From positions 3,162,001 through 3,226,000 of the forward strand of contig NZ_CP015093.1 of the NCBI RefSeq assembly GCF_001975705.1: 64,000 nt of DNA, read 5' to 3'. Origin of the DNA: Salipiger abyssi. Its GTDB lineage: Bacteria > Pseudomonadota > Alphaproteobacteria > Rhodobacterales > Rhodobacteraceae. The notes below the pieces were generated by a model. That model had not been told where the DNA came from. It worked only from the letters and a program-made list of their open reading frames with translations, and searched no databases. This document shows positions 8,832-17,128 of this stretch, in pieces. The translations under genes were made by a program, and so were the position numbers. Numbering within the stretch: position 1 is the first letter of the stretch; each line of letters opens with the position of its first letter.

Positions 8832-10593
8832 CGCGCTCACCATCACCCGCCGCAACGCGCTCCGGGCTCTGACCCCGCCGCCGCGCCTGTCCCTGTCCGA
8901 GTGGATCGAAACCCACATGCGGCTGCCCGAGGGCGTTTCCGCTCTTCCGGGCCGCGTGTCGCTCTGGCCCTACCAGCGTGAGATAGCCGACGCCATTTCC
9001 GACCCGACCCTTGAGCGGGTCACGGTCGTCAAATCGGTCAGGGTTGGCATGACCACGCTGCTGACCGGGGCGCTGGCGTCCTATGTGGCCAACGAACCGG
9101 CCCCGATAATGGTGTTGTTGCCGACCGAGGCCGATTGCCGGGACTACACCGTCTCGGACCTTGAGCCGATCTTTGAGGCGACCCCGGCGCTGCGCGGGCT
9201 CATCTCTGCCGAGGCTGACGACACGGGTCGCTCTACGCTGCTGAGCCGACGCTTTCCGGGCGGCTCGCTCAAGATCATCGCGGCGAAGAGCCCCCGCAAC
9301 CTCCGCCGCCACAACGTCCGCGTCCTGCTCATAGACGAAGCCGACGCGATGGAGGCGGGCGTGGAGGGCAGCCCGATCACACTGGCGGAACGGCGCACCC
9401 TGAGCTTTGCGAACCGCAAAATCATTCTGGGCAGCACCCCTACCCTTGAGGCCACGTCCAACGTGCTCCGGGCCTACGCCCGCTCCGATCAGCGGGTCTA
9501 TGAGGTGCCATGTCCCGAGTGCGGGCATTTCCACGAAATCCAGTGGTCGGATATTGTCTGGCCCGAGGGTGAGCCGCAGAAGGCCGCCTACGTCTGCCCT
9601 GAGTGCGGTTGCGTAGTGGAAGAGAGGCACAAGGCGGCGATGGTGCAGAATGGCCGCTGGCGGGCCACACAGGCGCATGTAGAGGGCCACGCGGGCTTCC
9701 GGCTCAATGCTCTTGTCTCGACGCTGGCGAACGCCTCATGGGGCAAGCTGGCGGCGGAGTTCGTGGAAGCCAAGAAGCAGCCCGACACGCTTCAGGTCTT
9801 CGTCAACACCATCCTTGCCCAAGGCTGGCGCGAGGCCGCCGAGGAAATCGACGAAGCGGCGCTGGCTGCCCGGGCGGAGCCGTTCGGGCTGCCGGATGCG
9901 ATCCCGGCGGACGTGCTTTTCGTGACCGCTGGCGTCGACGTGCAGCGCGACCGGCTAGAAGTCGTCTTTCTGGGCTGGGGCCGGGACGACATTTTCGTGC
10001 TGAGCCAATTCGTGATCTGGGGCAATCCGATGGCGGACGACGTGTGGGCAGAGCTGGACGACGCGCTGAAGACCATCTGGAAGCATCCCAAGGGAGGCAT
10101 CCTCCACGTGGACGCGGCGGCGGTCGACGCGGGCGACGGCGAGACGATGGACCGGGTGATTAACTTCTGTCGTCCGCGCTCTTCCCGCCGGGTTTACGCG
10201 ATCAAGGGGGCCGCCGGGAACCGCCCCGTGATCCGGGCGAGCGACACACGGGGCAGCCGCCTTTTCATTGTGGGCGTGGAATCGGTCAAGGGGCAGCTCA
10301 CCAGCCGCCTGAGCAGGGGCAAGACCGTTCGGTTCTCAGATAGCCTTGAGGGGCGCTTTTACGAAGAGCTGGCCTCCGAACGGCTGGTAATGCGCTATGT
10401 GAAGGGGGCACCCGTGCGGCAATGGGAACGGATACCGGGGCGGCGGGCGGAATCGCTGGATTGCGTGGTTTATGCGATGGCCGTTCGGTCGCTGGTCAAC
10501 GCCAAGGTGGAGCGCCGCGAAGAGGAAGTGGAGGCGAAGACCCTTCCCAAAGCGGCCCCCTCTGTGGTCAAGTCATCTTGGCTGGACAGATAG
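8824..10593 (+). CDS. Terminase large subunit, GpA family
   Basis: A 589-residue ATPase-nuclease that threads DNA into proheads. The ATPase half shows a Walker-A-like VKSVRVGMTT at about 69-78 and the Walker B strand VLLIDEADA at about 167-175; two CPECG motifs near residues 228 and 260 form a zinc ribbon; the nuclease half starts at FVTAGVDVQRDRLEVVFLGWG. This is the lambda gpA arrangement. The ATG at 8824 is chosen because it overlaps the terS stop; another in-frame ATG at 8785 lies within terS. A terminator follows at 10653, separating the packaging pair from the next genes. Confidence 0.93.
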   Translation: MTDALTITRRNALRALTPPPRLSLSEWIETHMRLPEGVSALPGRVSLWPYQREIADAISDPTLERVTVVKSVRVGMTTLLTGALASYVANEPAPIMVLLPTEADCRDYTVSDLEPIFEATPALRGLISAEADDTGRSTLLSRRFPGGSLKIIAAKSPRNLRRHNVRVLLIDEADAMEAGVEGSPITLAERRTLSFANRKIILGSTPTLEATSNVLRAYARSDQRVYEVPCPECGHFHEIQWSDIVWPEGEPQKAAYVCPECGCVVEERHKAAMVQNGRWRATQAHVEGHAGFRLNALVSTLANASWGKLAAEFVEAKKQPDTLQVFVNTILAQGWREAAEEIDEAALAARAEPFGLPDAIPADVLFVTAGVDVQRDRLEVVFLGWGRDDIFVLSQFVIWGNPMADDVWAELDDALKTIWKHPKGGILHVDAAAVDAGDGETMDRVINFCRPRSSRRVYAIKGAAGNRPVIRASDTRGSRLFIVGVESVKGQLTSRLSRGKTVRFSDSLEGRFYEELASERLVMRYVKGAPVRQWERIPGRRAESLDCVVYAMAVRSLVNAKVERREEEVEAKTLPKAAPSVVKSSWLDR

Positions 10594-10652
10594 GTGGGCA
10601 TAGAAAAGGACTGGTGTGTCCGACTTCGCAGCGCCCCAGAAGAGACAGAAAA

Positions 10653-10677
10653 GGCGGACCAATAGGCCCGCCGTTTT
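10653..10677 (+). terminator. Rho-independent terminator after terL
   Basis: GGCGGACC-AATA-GGCCCGCC forms an eight-pair stem with one A-C mismatch and a four-base loop, followed directly by GTTTTT. It lies 60 bases after the terL stop and before the convergent small gene. It probably ends the primase-terminase transcript. Confidence 0.75.
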
Positions 10678-10698
10678 TCATTTCCCTTTGGCTTCTAG

Positions 10699-10968
10699 TT
10701 AAATCAGTTCAAAGATATTTTCCGTCGTCACGACGCGTCTCAGCACAAGATCATGGGGCTTTTCCCAGTCTCTCACATTACGGTCGCTGAGCCTCCCTTC
10801 GCTGGCGAACGCCAGAACATCGTCAGGCACGGGCAGGCCATTTTCCTCCAGCATCATTTCCGTGACCTTTCGCGAATGCCGCAGCGGGCGTTCAGCCTCC
10901 ACGCCAAGGTAGAAAATCATACGTGCGGTTTGCTTTGCGGCTTCAATCTTGGCGCTCTGATCCAGCAT
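10699..10968 (-). CDS. Small protein of unknown function, opposite to the packaging genes
   Basis: An 89-residue acidic-basic mixed protein starting MLDQSAKIEAAKQTARM and ending TTENIFELI. I recognise no family. It is convergent with terL, with the terminator between them, and divergent from the 210-residue gene at 11224, with about 255 bases of AT-richer DNA and a palindrome between. The ATG at 10968 is preferred over upstream starts because the frame further upstream becomes Arg/Pro-rich noise. Its position in a divergent pair inside the head operon suggests a regulator or accessory function (inference). Confidence 0.55.
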   Translation of the reverse strand: MLDQSAKIEAAKQTARMIFYLGVEAERPLRHSRKVTEMMLEENGLPVPDDVLAFASEGRLSDRNVRDWEKPHDLVLRRVVTTENIFELI

Positions 10969-11223
10969 AGGGTTTCCGATCTGCTTGGGGCGGGGGGTGG
11001 GGTGGGGCCGCCTGCAACGACATCCAAACAACAGGCGACCCCGGGGATTGTTCATCAATGGCTGTTGAGTGAACGAATCCTTTATACCCGGTAGGAGATA
11101 TCGGATGCAAGTAATTGTTATCGTATAGTTTTGGTTGACCATCAACTAATAGTTGATCATTTTCAAGGAACCCGGTTCCCGCTACCGTGTCTGCGAATCT
11201 ACTCCTGACACGAGGAACCAACG
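10969..11223. other. AT-richer divergent promoter region inside the head-gene block
   Basis: About 255 bases between divergent genes with lower GC than the surroundings (for example around 11085-11165). It contains a perfect 17-base palindrome at 11141-11157 and TTGACC just before it. Promoters for one or both flanking genes are expected here, but I cannot assign -35/-10 pairs with confidence. Confidence 0.5.
11141..11157. promoter_or_regulatory. Perfect palindrome ATCAACT-AAT-AGTTGAT, candidate operator
   Basis: Seven-base arms around a three-base centre, located between the divergent genes at 10968 and 11224. A symmetrical 17-mer in a divergent promoter region is typical of a dimeric repressor site. 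The 210-residue gene next to it has a winged-helix-like N-terminus and is a candidate binder. Confidence 0.45.
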
Positions 11224-11856
11224 ATGACTGAAGAATATGGCGGCTTCCTCCACGTCCCCGAGGTGGACGCGGACGAAGCGAAGATCACGACGGACAAGGC
11301 CGCGCGTTCGCTGGCCGAAGCCGGTTTACCGGTGGACAAGGCGTCAGTTTATTTTCGCAACCTGACCCGCGCCGGGCTGGTTCACCCTTACAGCCGTCAG
11401 AAGACCGGCAAGAAGGCGTATTATTTCAAGCCCGACCAGATCGTGATTGCCGCCGTGCTCTGGCGCATGGCCGAGGCCGGTATTGCGGGTGAAGAGCTTC
11501 GGAAGGCTGCTTCGCAGGCAGCGTCCCGCGCAATGTCGACTTGGCGGGCCGAGGACCTTGGGATGACCCAAGAGGACATGCAGGCTGGCCGCTTCCCACT
11601 GGTGCCGTCCAGCCCGGCGCTGGCGGCTTTGGTGGCATACATCCAAGGGCGGCGCGGCTTCTCTTTCGAGCTGATGACGCAGCGCAACAGGAAAACCGGC
11701 GACCTTTGGCATTCCGCCCGCATCGGCAACGCCAACGGGGGCTTCACCAACTTTACTTTGCAAAAGCACGACGACTGGGAAAACCGTTCGGTGTTCGCGC
11801 TGGACCTCGACAACGTGCTGGCACACCTCACCCGCCCGCGTGAGGTGGCGAACTGA
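11224..11856 (+). CDS. Unknown protein with a possible DNA-binding N-terminus
   Basis: A 210-residue protein that I cannot place in a named family. Residues about 20-75 (KAARSLAEAGLPVDKASVYF, then a GLVHPYSRQKTGKKAYYF wing-like segment) look like a winged helix; the rest contains ELRKAASQAASRAMSTW and a C-terminal region with WHSARIGNANGGFTNFTL. It lies between terL and portal, where lambda-like phages keep gpW, and its stop overlaps the portal start as TGATG, so it is translated with the head genes. A GAGGAAC ribosome site precedes the ATG. It may regulate the head operon. Confidence 0.6.
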   Translation: MTEEYGGFLHVPEVDADEAKITTDKAARSLAEAGLPVDKASVYFRNLTRAGLVHPYSRQKTGKKAYYFKPDQIVIAAVLWRMAEAGIAGEELRKAASQAASRAMSTWRAEDLGMTQEDMQAGRFPLVPSSPALAALVAYIQGRRGFSFELMTQRNRKTGDLWHSARIGNANGGFTNFTLQKHDDWENRSVFALDLDNVLAHLTRPREVAN

Positions 11857-13223
11857 TGGCGTTCCCCTTCCTGCCCAAGCTCTTCCGCCGCGCTGCGAAG
11901 CCCACCCATGTCCGCCGTTTCGACGGGGCAGCCGGGGGGCGGCGCGGCTGGGGCATGGGCACGATGGGGCGCATCAACCCGGAAGTCTCCGCCGCCGGGG
12001 CATCGCTGCGAAGCCGCGCCCGCTACCTTGCCGCGAACAACCCTTGGCTGGCGCAAGCCGTCGCCAACTGGGCTGGGGCTTTGGTCGGGCCGGGCATCGT
12101 GCCCACGGCGAAGCACCCCGATGCGGAGCTGTCCGCCTATTTCCAGAACTGGGCTGATGAAGCCGACGCTGATGGCCGAACCGACTTCTGGGGCCTGCAA
12201 TCCGACATCGCCCGGGGGGTGGTCATCGACGGCGAAGCCTTCGTCCAGATCATCACCACGGAAGCCGGGCCGAAGCTCCGCTTGATACCGCCCGAGCTGG
12301 TGGACGAGTCCCTGACCCGTGAACTGGCGGACGGGGCTTGCATCGTGCAGGGGGTGGAGTTTGACGCGGACGGCAACCGGGTGGCCTATCACGTCCTGCC
12401 CAGTCGCCCGCATGACCAATTCGCCAACTATGCCCCGCCTGTCCGGGTCCCGGCGGATGACATTCTCCACATCATGAAGCCGCTTGCCGCCGGTCAGGTG
12501 CGCGGAGTCAGTTGGATCGCCCCCGTCATCCTGCCCGCCTCCGACTTTGACCAGCTCTGTGACGCGCTCTTGGTGGGCGTGAAGGTCGCGGCGATGCACT
12601 CCGCGTTCCTTGTGGACATGAACGGCACGGCGGGCGAGCCCTATGACGGCACAGAGTCGGGCGGCATCATGGAAACCGGCCTTGAGCCCGGCACCATGAA
12701 GCGACTGCCCACCGGCTATGACGTGAAGTTCAACACGCCCGGGCAGACGCAGGAGATTGGCGCGTTCCTCCGGCTCAACCTGCAACAGCTTGCCGCCGGT
12801 CTGGGCTTACCAGAGCACTTGGTTAGCGGAGACCTTACTGGCGCAAACTATTCCAGCCTGCGGGCCGGGCTTTTGCCGTTCCGGCAGCGGGTGGAGCAAG
12901 TCCAGTATGGCACCCTTGTTCCCCAGCTTCTCCGCCCGATCTGGCGGCGCGTTGTCACCTTCGGCGTCCTGTCTGGCGAGCTGGCAGCCCCCGACTTCGA
13001 GACGAACCCCCGGGCCTATCTGGCCTGCGAATGGCTGCCCCCGAAGCCCATGCAGGTGGACCCGCTCAAGGACGTGCAAGCGACCGTTGCGGAGCTGGAA
13101 GCCGGACTGACCAGCCGCCGCAAGGCCGTGGCCGAACGAGGTTGGTCAGTCAAAGACCTGGACTCGGAAATTGCCGCCGATCCGCACACCCCCAAGCGCA
13201 AGGAGTCCGACAATGCCGCTTGA
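11856..13223 (+). CDS. Phage portal protein, lambda gpB family
   Basis: A 455-residue portal subunit; twelve copies form the DNA channel at one capsid vertex and bind terminase. Family marks are the N-terminal basic stretch, RYLAANNPWLAQAVANWAGALVGPGI, an HIMKPLAAGQVRGVSWI segment and LPEHLVSGDLTGANYSSLRAG before the C-terminal clip and crown region. Length matches lambda-type portals. The start is coupled to the upstream gene (TGATG) and the end overlaps the protease-capsid gene by 11 bases. Confidence 0.93.
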   Translation: MAFPFLPKLFRRAAKPTHVRRFDGAAGGRRGWGMGTMGRINPEVSAAGASLRSRARYLAANNPWLAQAVANWAGALVGPGIVPTAKHPDAELSAYFQNWADEADADGRTDFWGLQSDIARGVVIDGEAFVQIITTEAGPKLRLIPPELVDESLTRELADGACIVQGVEFDADGNRVAYHVLPSRPHDQFANYAPPVRVPADDILHIMKPLAAGQVRGVSWIAPVILPASDFDQLCDALLVGVKVAAMHSAFLVDMNGTAGEPYDGTESGGIMETGLEPGTMKRLPTGYDVKFNTPGQTQEIGAFLRLNLQQLAAGLGLPEHLVSGDLTGANYSSLRAGLLPFRQRVEQVQYGTLVPQLLRPIWRRVVTFGVLSGELAAPDFETNPRAYLACEWLPPKPMQVDPLKDVQATVAELEAGLTSRRKAVAERGWSVKDLDSEIAADPHTPKRKESDNAA

Positions 13224-14985
13224 CCTCTTCACCCGCCGGGCGGCCTTCCGCCCGACGACGCTTGACCGCGACAACCGCACCGTCCGCGTGACCGTCTCGA
13301 CCGGGGCCGCCGTCCAGCGACGGGGCTACATCGAACGGCTGACGCTGCCCGACCCGCAGAGCATCGTGGGGCTGCCCGTGCTCAACTCGCACCGGCAAGA
13401 CGGGCTCGACAACCTACTGGGCCGCGTGGTGGCGGCTGGCGTGGATGACGCGGGCCTCTGGGCCGACGTGCAAATCTCGCAGCGGGCGGACTGGCTTCTG
13501 GAAGAGATCGAAGCCGGAATCGTGACCAGCGCCAGCATCGGCTACCGCCAAGGCAAGGCCACCCGCTCCACCGATCCCGAAACCGGGCAATCGGTGCGGA
13601 CCATCGTCCCCGAAATCTCGGAAATTTCTTTCGTCCCCGTGCCCGCCGATAAGGGGGCCACAATCAGGAGTAAAAACGTGGAAAACGACGAAATCACGGT
13701 GGATGAAAACGCCACCGAAACCCGCGAAGACGAGCGGGCGCAGACCCGGGCAGCGATCCGGCAAATTGCCCGTTCCGCTGGCCTGACCAGCGAACAGGCT
13801 GACGACATGGTGGACCGTGAGCTGTCCATCACCGAAGCCCGGGCGGAAGCCTTTGAGGCAATGCAGGACCGTGGCCGCACCACGCCGCGCATCCGCACGG
13901 CTCACCGCGAGGCAGACAACCCCGCCACGGTCCTGCAACACCGCTCCGACGCGCTCTATGCGCGGACCTCTGGCGAAGCCCCGTCTGATGGGGCGCGGCC
14001 CTATATGGGCGAGACGCTGCGCGACATGGCACGGGCTTGCGTGGAGGCGACCGGCACCAGCACCCGGGCGATGGACACGGACCAGCTCTTCCGCGCTGCC
14101 ATGCACACCACGTCCGATTTTCCCCAGCTTCTCACCAGCACCGGCAACCGGACGCTGGTGACGGCCTATCAGGCGGCGCAGAGCGCGGTGAAGACCACGC
14201 TGGCGCGGCAGTCCACCCTTGCCGACTTCCGGCCCGGGACGCGGCTCAAGCTGAGCGACATCGGCACTCTGGGCAAGGTGAGCGAGTCGGGCGAGATCAA
14301 GCACACCAGCCGGGCGGAAGCGTCCGAGTCCTATGCGCTCGACACCTACGCCACCCAATTCGCGATCAGCCGCAAGGCGCTCATCAACGATGACCTTGGC
14401 GGCCTGAATGACTGGGGTGCAACGGCGGGCCGCATGGCGGCGGAGACCGAAGCCAACCTGCTGCTGTCGCTGCTGCTGAGCAATCCGACGATGGGCGAAG
14501 ACAACACCGCGCTCTTCCATGCCGATCACGGCAACCTCGCAAGCTCCGGCACGTCGCTGGGCAGCGTGGCGGACATCAACGCTCTGGGCGCGGCCCGCAA
14601 GGCCATGCGCGGCATGAAGGCACTGGACGGCAAGACCCCGATCAACGCCACGCCTCGTTATCTGCTGGTCGGGCCGGAGTCGGAGACGGCGGCAGAGCAA
14701 ATCCTCGCCCAAATCTACGCCGCGAGCTATCAGGACGCCAACCCGTTCTCGGGCCGCCTGACGCTGCTGGTAGAGCCGCGCATCACCGATGAGAGCTGGT
14801 ATGTCTTCGCTGACCCGGCTGTCCTGCCCGTGCTCGAATACAGCTATCTCAGCTCCGCTCAGGGGCCGCAGATGGCGTCCCGCGAAGGCTGGGACGTGCT
14901 GGGCATGGAGTTCCGCGTGGTGCTCGACTTCGGCTGCGGTGCGGTCGACTGGCGCGGGGCCTACCTCAACCCGGGTGACGCCTGA
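13213..14985 (+). CDS. Prohead protease-major capsid protein fusion
   Basis: A 590-residue polyprotein. Residues about 1-160 are an HK97-type prohead serine protease with His60 in PVLNSHRQDG and Ser106 in GIVTSASIGY. An acidic, helical linker (about 160-235) could be the scaffold. The remainder is an HK97-fold capsid of the Mu gpT-like group (FHADHGNLASSGTSLG, PRYLLVGPESETAAEQI, VLEYSYLSSAQGP, DFGCGAVDWRGAYLNPG). Fusion of protease and shell is known in several phages and is expected to process itself. The ATG at 13213 inside the portal end is chosen because the protease fold begins there. Confidence 0.9.
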   Translation: MPLDLFTRRAAFRPTTLDRDNRTVRVTVSTGAAVQRRGYIERLTLPDPQSIVGLPVLNSHRQDGLDNLLGRVVAAGVDDAGLWADVQISQRADWLLEEIEAGIVTSASIGYRQGKATRSTDPETGQSVRTIVPEISEISFVPVPADKGATIRSKNVENDEITVDENATETREDERAQTRAAIRQIARSAGLTSEQADDMVDRELSITEARAEAFEAMQDRGRTTPRIRTAHREADNPATVLQHRSDALYARTSGEAPSDGARPYMGETLRDMARACVEATGTSTRAMDTDQLFRAAMHTTSDFPQLLTSTGNRTLVTAYQAAQSAVKTTLARQSTLADFRPGTRLKLSDIGTLGKVSESGEIKHTSRAEASESYALDTYATQFAISRKALINDDLGGLNDWGATAGRMAAETEANLLLSLLLSNPTMGEDNTALFHADHGNLASSGTSLGSVADINALGAARKAMRGMKALDGKTPINATPRYLLVGPESETAAEQILAQIYAASYQDANPFSGRLTLLVEPRITDESWYVFADPAVLPVLEYSYLSSAQGPQMASREGWDVLGMEFRVVLDFGCGAVDWRGAYLNPGDA

Positions 14986-15200
14986 TGGCGTCCGTGGCTG
15001 AGCTGACTCAAATGCGGGCGGACCTCCATGCCGCCCGCATGACCGGGGCACGGGAGTTCCGCGACCAGAACGGCGAAACCGTCGTCTACAAGTCCGACTC
15101 CGAGATGGCCCGGGCTCTTGCCGCGCTGGACGCTGAGATCGCTGCCCAGTCCGCCCGCCCAGCCTCCACCATCCTCTTCAAGACCTCGAAAGGACTCTGA
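14985..15200 (+). CDS. Head-tail joining protein, gpW-like
   Basis: A 71-residue protein whose ATG overlaps the capsid stop (TGATG). The pattern AELTQMRADLHAARMTGAREF, ALAALDAEIAAQS and a short basic tail ending FKTSKGL is that of gpW-family connector subunits, which plug the portal after packaging and provide the docking surface for tails. In lambda it lies before the portal; here it follows the capsid gene. This is the only connector-type gene seen in the element, so tail docking must rely on it or on the partner phage. Confidence 0.75.
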   Translation: MASVAELTQMRADLHAARMTGAREFRDQNGETVVYKSDSEMARALAALDAEIAAQSARPASTILFKTSKGL

Positions 15201-15201
15201 G

Positions 15202-15531
15202 ATGAAGAACTACGTGCAGAAGGGTGAGAACATCACCGTGACCGCAGCCGCCGCCGCCAGCTCGGGCGATGGCGTTCTCATGGGCAGCCTCTTCGGCATT
15301 GCCGCCGGGGACGCTGCTATCGGCGAAGACCTCGACCTTGTGACCGTGGGCGTCTTTTCCATGCCGAAGGTGAGCACCGACGTGATGACGGTTGGTGCGC
15401 CCGTCTACTGGGATGACTCTGCCGGGCTGGTCACAACCGACGACGACACCGGCAGCAACGCGGAAATCGGGCTGGCCGTGACCGCAGCCGCCAACCCCAG
15501 CGGCACCGTCAACGTGCGGCTCCACGGCTGA
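15202..15531 (+). CDS. Capsid decoration protein (DUF2190-like)
   Basis: A 109-residue beta-rich protein starting MKNYVQKGENITVTAAAAAS, with GVLMGSLFGIAAGDAAIGEDLDL and a C-terminal GTVNVRLHG. This matches small DUF2190-type cement proteins that cap the three-fold axes of HK97-fold capsids and stabilise full heads. The ATG at 15202 follows the gpW-like stop by one base, and a frame extension upstream overlaps that gene and is rejected. Confidence 0.75.
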   Translation: MKNYVQKGENITVTAAAAASSGDGVLMGSLFGIAAGDAAIGEDLDLVTVGVFSMPKVSTDVMTVGAPVYWDDSAGLVTTDDDTGSNAEIGLAVTAAANPSGTVNVRLHG

Positions 15532-15535
15532 GACG

Positions 15536-15745
15536 ATGAACGCCCCGGCCACCATCACGTCGGACCTGTCGCGCCTTCACCGGGCGCGGGACAAGGTTGC
15601 ACGACTGGTGGTGGCCGATCCGGCCTATGCGCCGATCTTCCAGCGCCTTGAGCTTGAGATTGCCGAAGCTGAGGCGGCTGGCGACATTCTGGCCCGCGCC
15701 CGAGCTGTCGCTCAGATGGCCAGAGGGGACAGAACTTCGCGCTGA
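15536..15745 (+). CDS. Small helical protein of unknown function at the end of the head operon
   Basis: A 69-residue protein that is largely helical (LSRLHRARDKVARLVVADP, then FQRLELEIAEAEAAGDILARAR). It follows the decoration gene by four bases and overlaps the convergent integrase end by 34 bases. No family is recognised. Its place suggests a late structural or assembly factor. Confidence 0.6.
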   Translation: MNAPATITSDLSRLHRARDKVARLVVADPAYAPIFQRLELEIAEAEAAGDILARARAVAQMARGDRTSR

Positions 15746-16980
15746 TATTCCAGCGTGGCACCGTCGCCATACTCTTCTCGGGTGAGGCGATGGCCCATCA
15801 AATCCCGCCGCACCCGTTCATCAACCTTGGCCGCAAGCAAGCGGTCTTCAAACGCATGTCTCAACGAGTAGAGCGAATGTCTGTCGGACTCCAACAAGCC
15901 GTTTTCCCGCAAGAACTTGTTCACCGCACCGGACAAGCCCGACCTGTCGCGGTAGCGCGGGAAGCCGCCCGGGAAGCCGCGCATGGCCTCCAAGCTGACC
16001 CCAGTCAGCGCGATCTTCCGACGCGCCCGGCGGCTCTTGAGCTGGCGGCCTACCGGCTCAATCGAGATGTGGGGCACGTTGGCCTTGAGATGGATCGTCT
16101 CGGGCGTCAGAGCGGCAATCTCCGAGGGTCTGCATCCCGTGTTCACCATCACCAGCAAGATGGCGCGGGCCTCATCGTTGAGACCGTCCAACGCGCCGGG
16201 CTTCAAAAGGTGATCCCGAATCCACGGCACCGAAAACGGCGGGCGCTTCTTGGCTTCGCCTTCCTTCAAGGACAGGTCCGAAAGCGGCAGGACAAGCCCC
16301 AGCCGCTTCATCCGGTTGACCGTTTTGAGCACGTCGCCAAGGTGGATCAGGTCCTTGTTCGCGCTGTTGGGCGTCATGTCCTCATCGGCAATGCGGTCAA
16401 TCCACCAGTCGCGGAAGGCCAGCATATCGTCTCCGGTGATCTGGGGCAGTGGCCTATCGCCAACAACTTCGACGAAGTTCTTAACCGCCTTCTTGCGCGG
16501 GTTCTGCCAGCGCCTGATTTGGTCTTCACTCTTCCCCAGCGTCTTGTCCTTGGCGAGCGCCCAGTAGAGGTCAAGCGCCCGCGTCACCGTGATGGGCGGC
16601 TCTGTGACCGCGCCCAAGATGGCGGCAGCCTCGACCGGGTTGGGCTCGCCTTTGTGCTCCGGCACGGCTTCGATGCGGTCCAGAAGCTCAGCCTTGGGCA
16701 GCTCTGCCACCTTCGCGGCGGGCATGAATCGGAATCCCCGGCGCTCTGCCAGCTCACGCGCCGCATCAAATCTGCGCTCTGCATCCTGAGTGTCACCGGC
16801 CAATCGGCTTTCCCAACCCTCGATCAGCTCAGCCCATGCGGCTTCAGCCTTCAACTTGGCGAGCTGTTCGGAGTCAGTGTGCAGGCTCTGAGAGACCAGC
16901 TCGCGCGGCTCGATAGCGGCGAACCGCTTGGGCACCCGGCGGCGCAAATGGTAGGTCTTCCCGATCTTCTTGAGAGACAT
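15712..16980 (-). CDS. int: Tyrosine recombinase / integrase of element 1
   Basis: A 422-residue site-specific recombinase expected to catalyse integration and excision at the tRNA-Ser site. The N-terminus (MSLKKIGKTYHLRRRVPKRFA) is the arm-binding type common in alphaproteobacterial prophages; a SAM-like core-binding domain follows around 130-235. Catalytic residues visible are Arg284 (NTGCRPSEIAAL), YSLRHAF with Arg374 (Tyr replaces the usual His of the HxxR box), His397 (MGHRLT) and the nucleophile Tyr412 (GATLEY). It lies about 135 bases from attR and points inward, convergent with the head operon. Confidence 0.93.
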   Translation of the reverse strand: MSLKKIGKTYHLRRRVPKRFAAIEPRELVSQSLHTDSEQLAKLKAEAAWAELIEGWESRLAGDTQDAERRFDAARELAERRGFRFMPAAKVAELPKAELLDRIEAVPEHKGEPNPVEAAAILGAVTEPPITVTRALDLYWALAKDKTLGKSEDQIRRWQNPRKKAVKNFVEVVGDRPLPQITGDDMLAFRDWWIDRIADEDMTPNSANKDLIHLGDVLKTVNRMKRLGLVLPLSDLSLKEGEAKKRPPFSVPWIRDHLLKPGALDGLNDEARAILLVMVNTGCRPSEIAALTPETIHLKANVPHISIEPVGRQLKSRRARRKIALTGVSLEAMRGFPGGFPRYRDRSGLSGAVNKFLRENGLLESDRHSLYSLRHAFEDRLLAAKVDERVRRDLMGHRLTREEYGDGATLEYQREVLSPLAI

Positions 16981-17113
16981 GGGCGAGCCCCAATGGCGGA
17001 CAATGTAGCAGAAAAGTGGACAAAAATGTCGACCATTGTCAACCGCAAGTTTCCGATGATCCGGCCTAGTGGCCTGAGATCATTGGAAATTTTCGGTTTT
17101 CGCCTGAGTGTTT

Positions 17114-17128
17114 ATGGCGGAGACGAAG
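17114..17128 (+). repeat. attR core of element 1 (tRNA-Ser 3' end)
   Basis: ATGGCGGAGACGAAG, the same 15-mer as at 5379-5393. It spans the encoded CCA, the discriminator base and the 3' acceptor strand of tRNA-Ser plus three bases of the T arm, so the tRNA gene stays intact after integration. Confidence 0.8.

Larger units (their letters stand above)
5379..17128. mobile_element. Integrative head-only element, capsid-forming phage satellite (cf-PICI-like), in tRNA-Ser
   Basis: Perfect 15-bp repeats ATGGCGGAGACGAAG bound this segment at 5379-5393 and 17114-17128; the right copy covers the CCA-coding 3' end of tRNA-Ser. Inside are integrase, primase-helicase, TerS, TerL, portal, protease-capsid fusion, gpW-like and decoration genes plus a few small unknowns. 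No tail tube, tape measure, tail fibre, holin, endolysin or late activator is visible. Known capsid-forming PICIs have this content and roughly this size. A phage remnant that lost its tail genes is the main alternative, but every gene present is intact and tightly packed, which argues against decay. Confidence 0.8.

Noticed and set aside
5379..17128. Element 1 as a gene transfer agent head cluster
   Set aside because: GTA clusters have tail genes and no integrase, att sites or replication genes; here all three are present and tails are absent.
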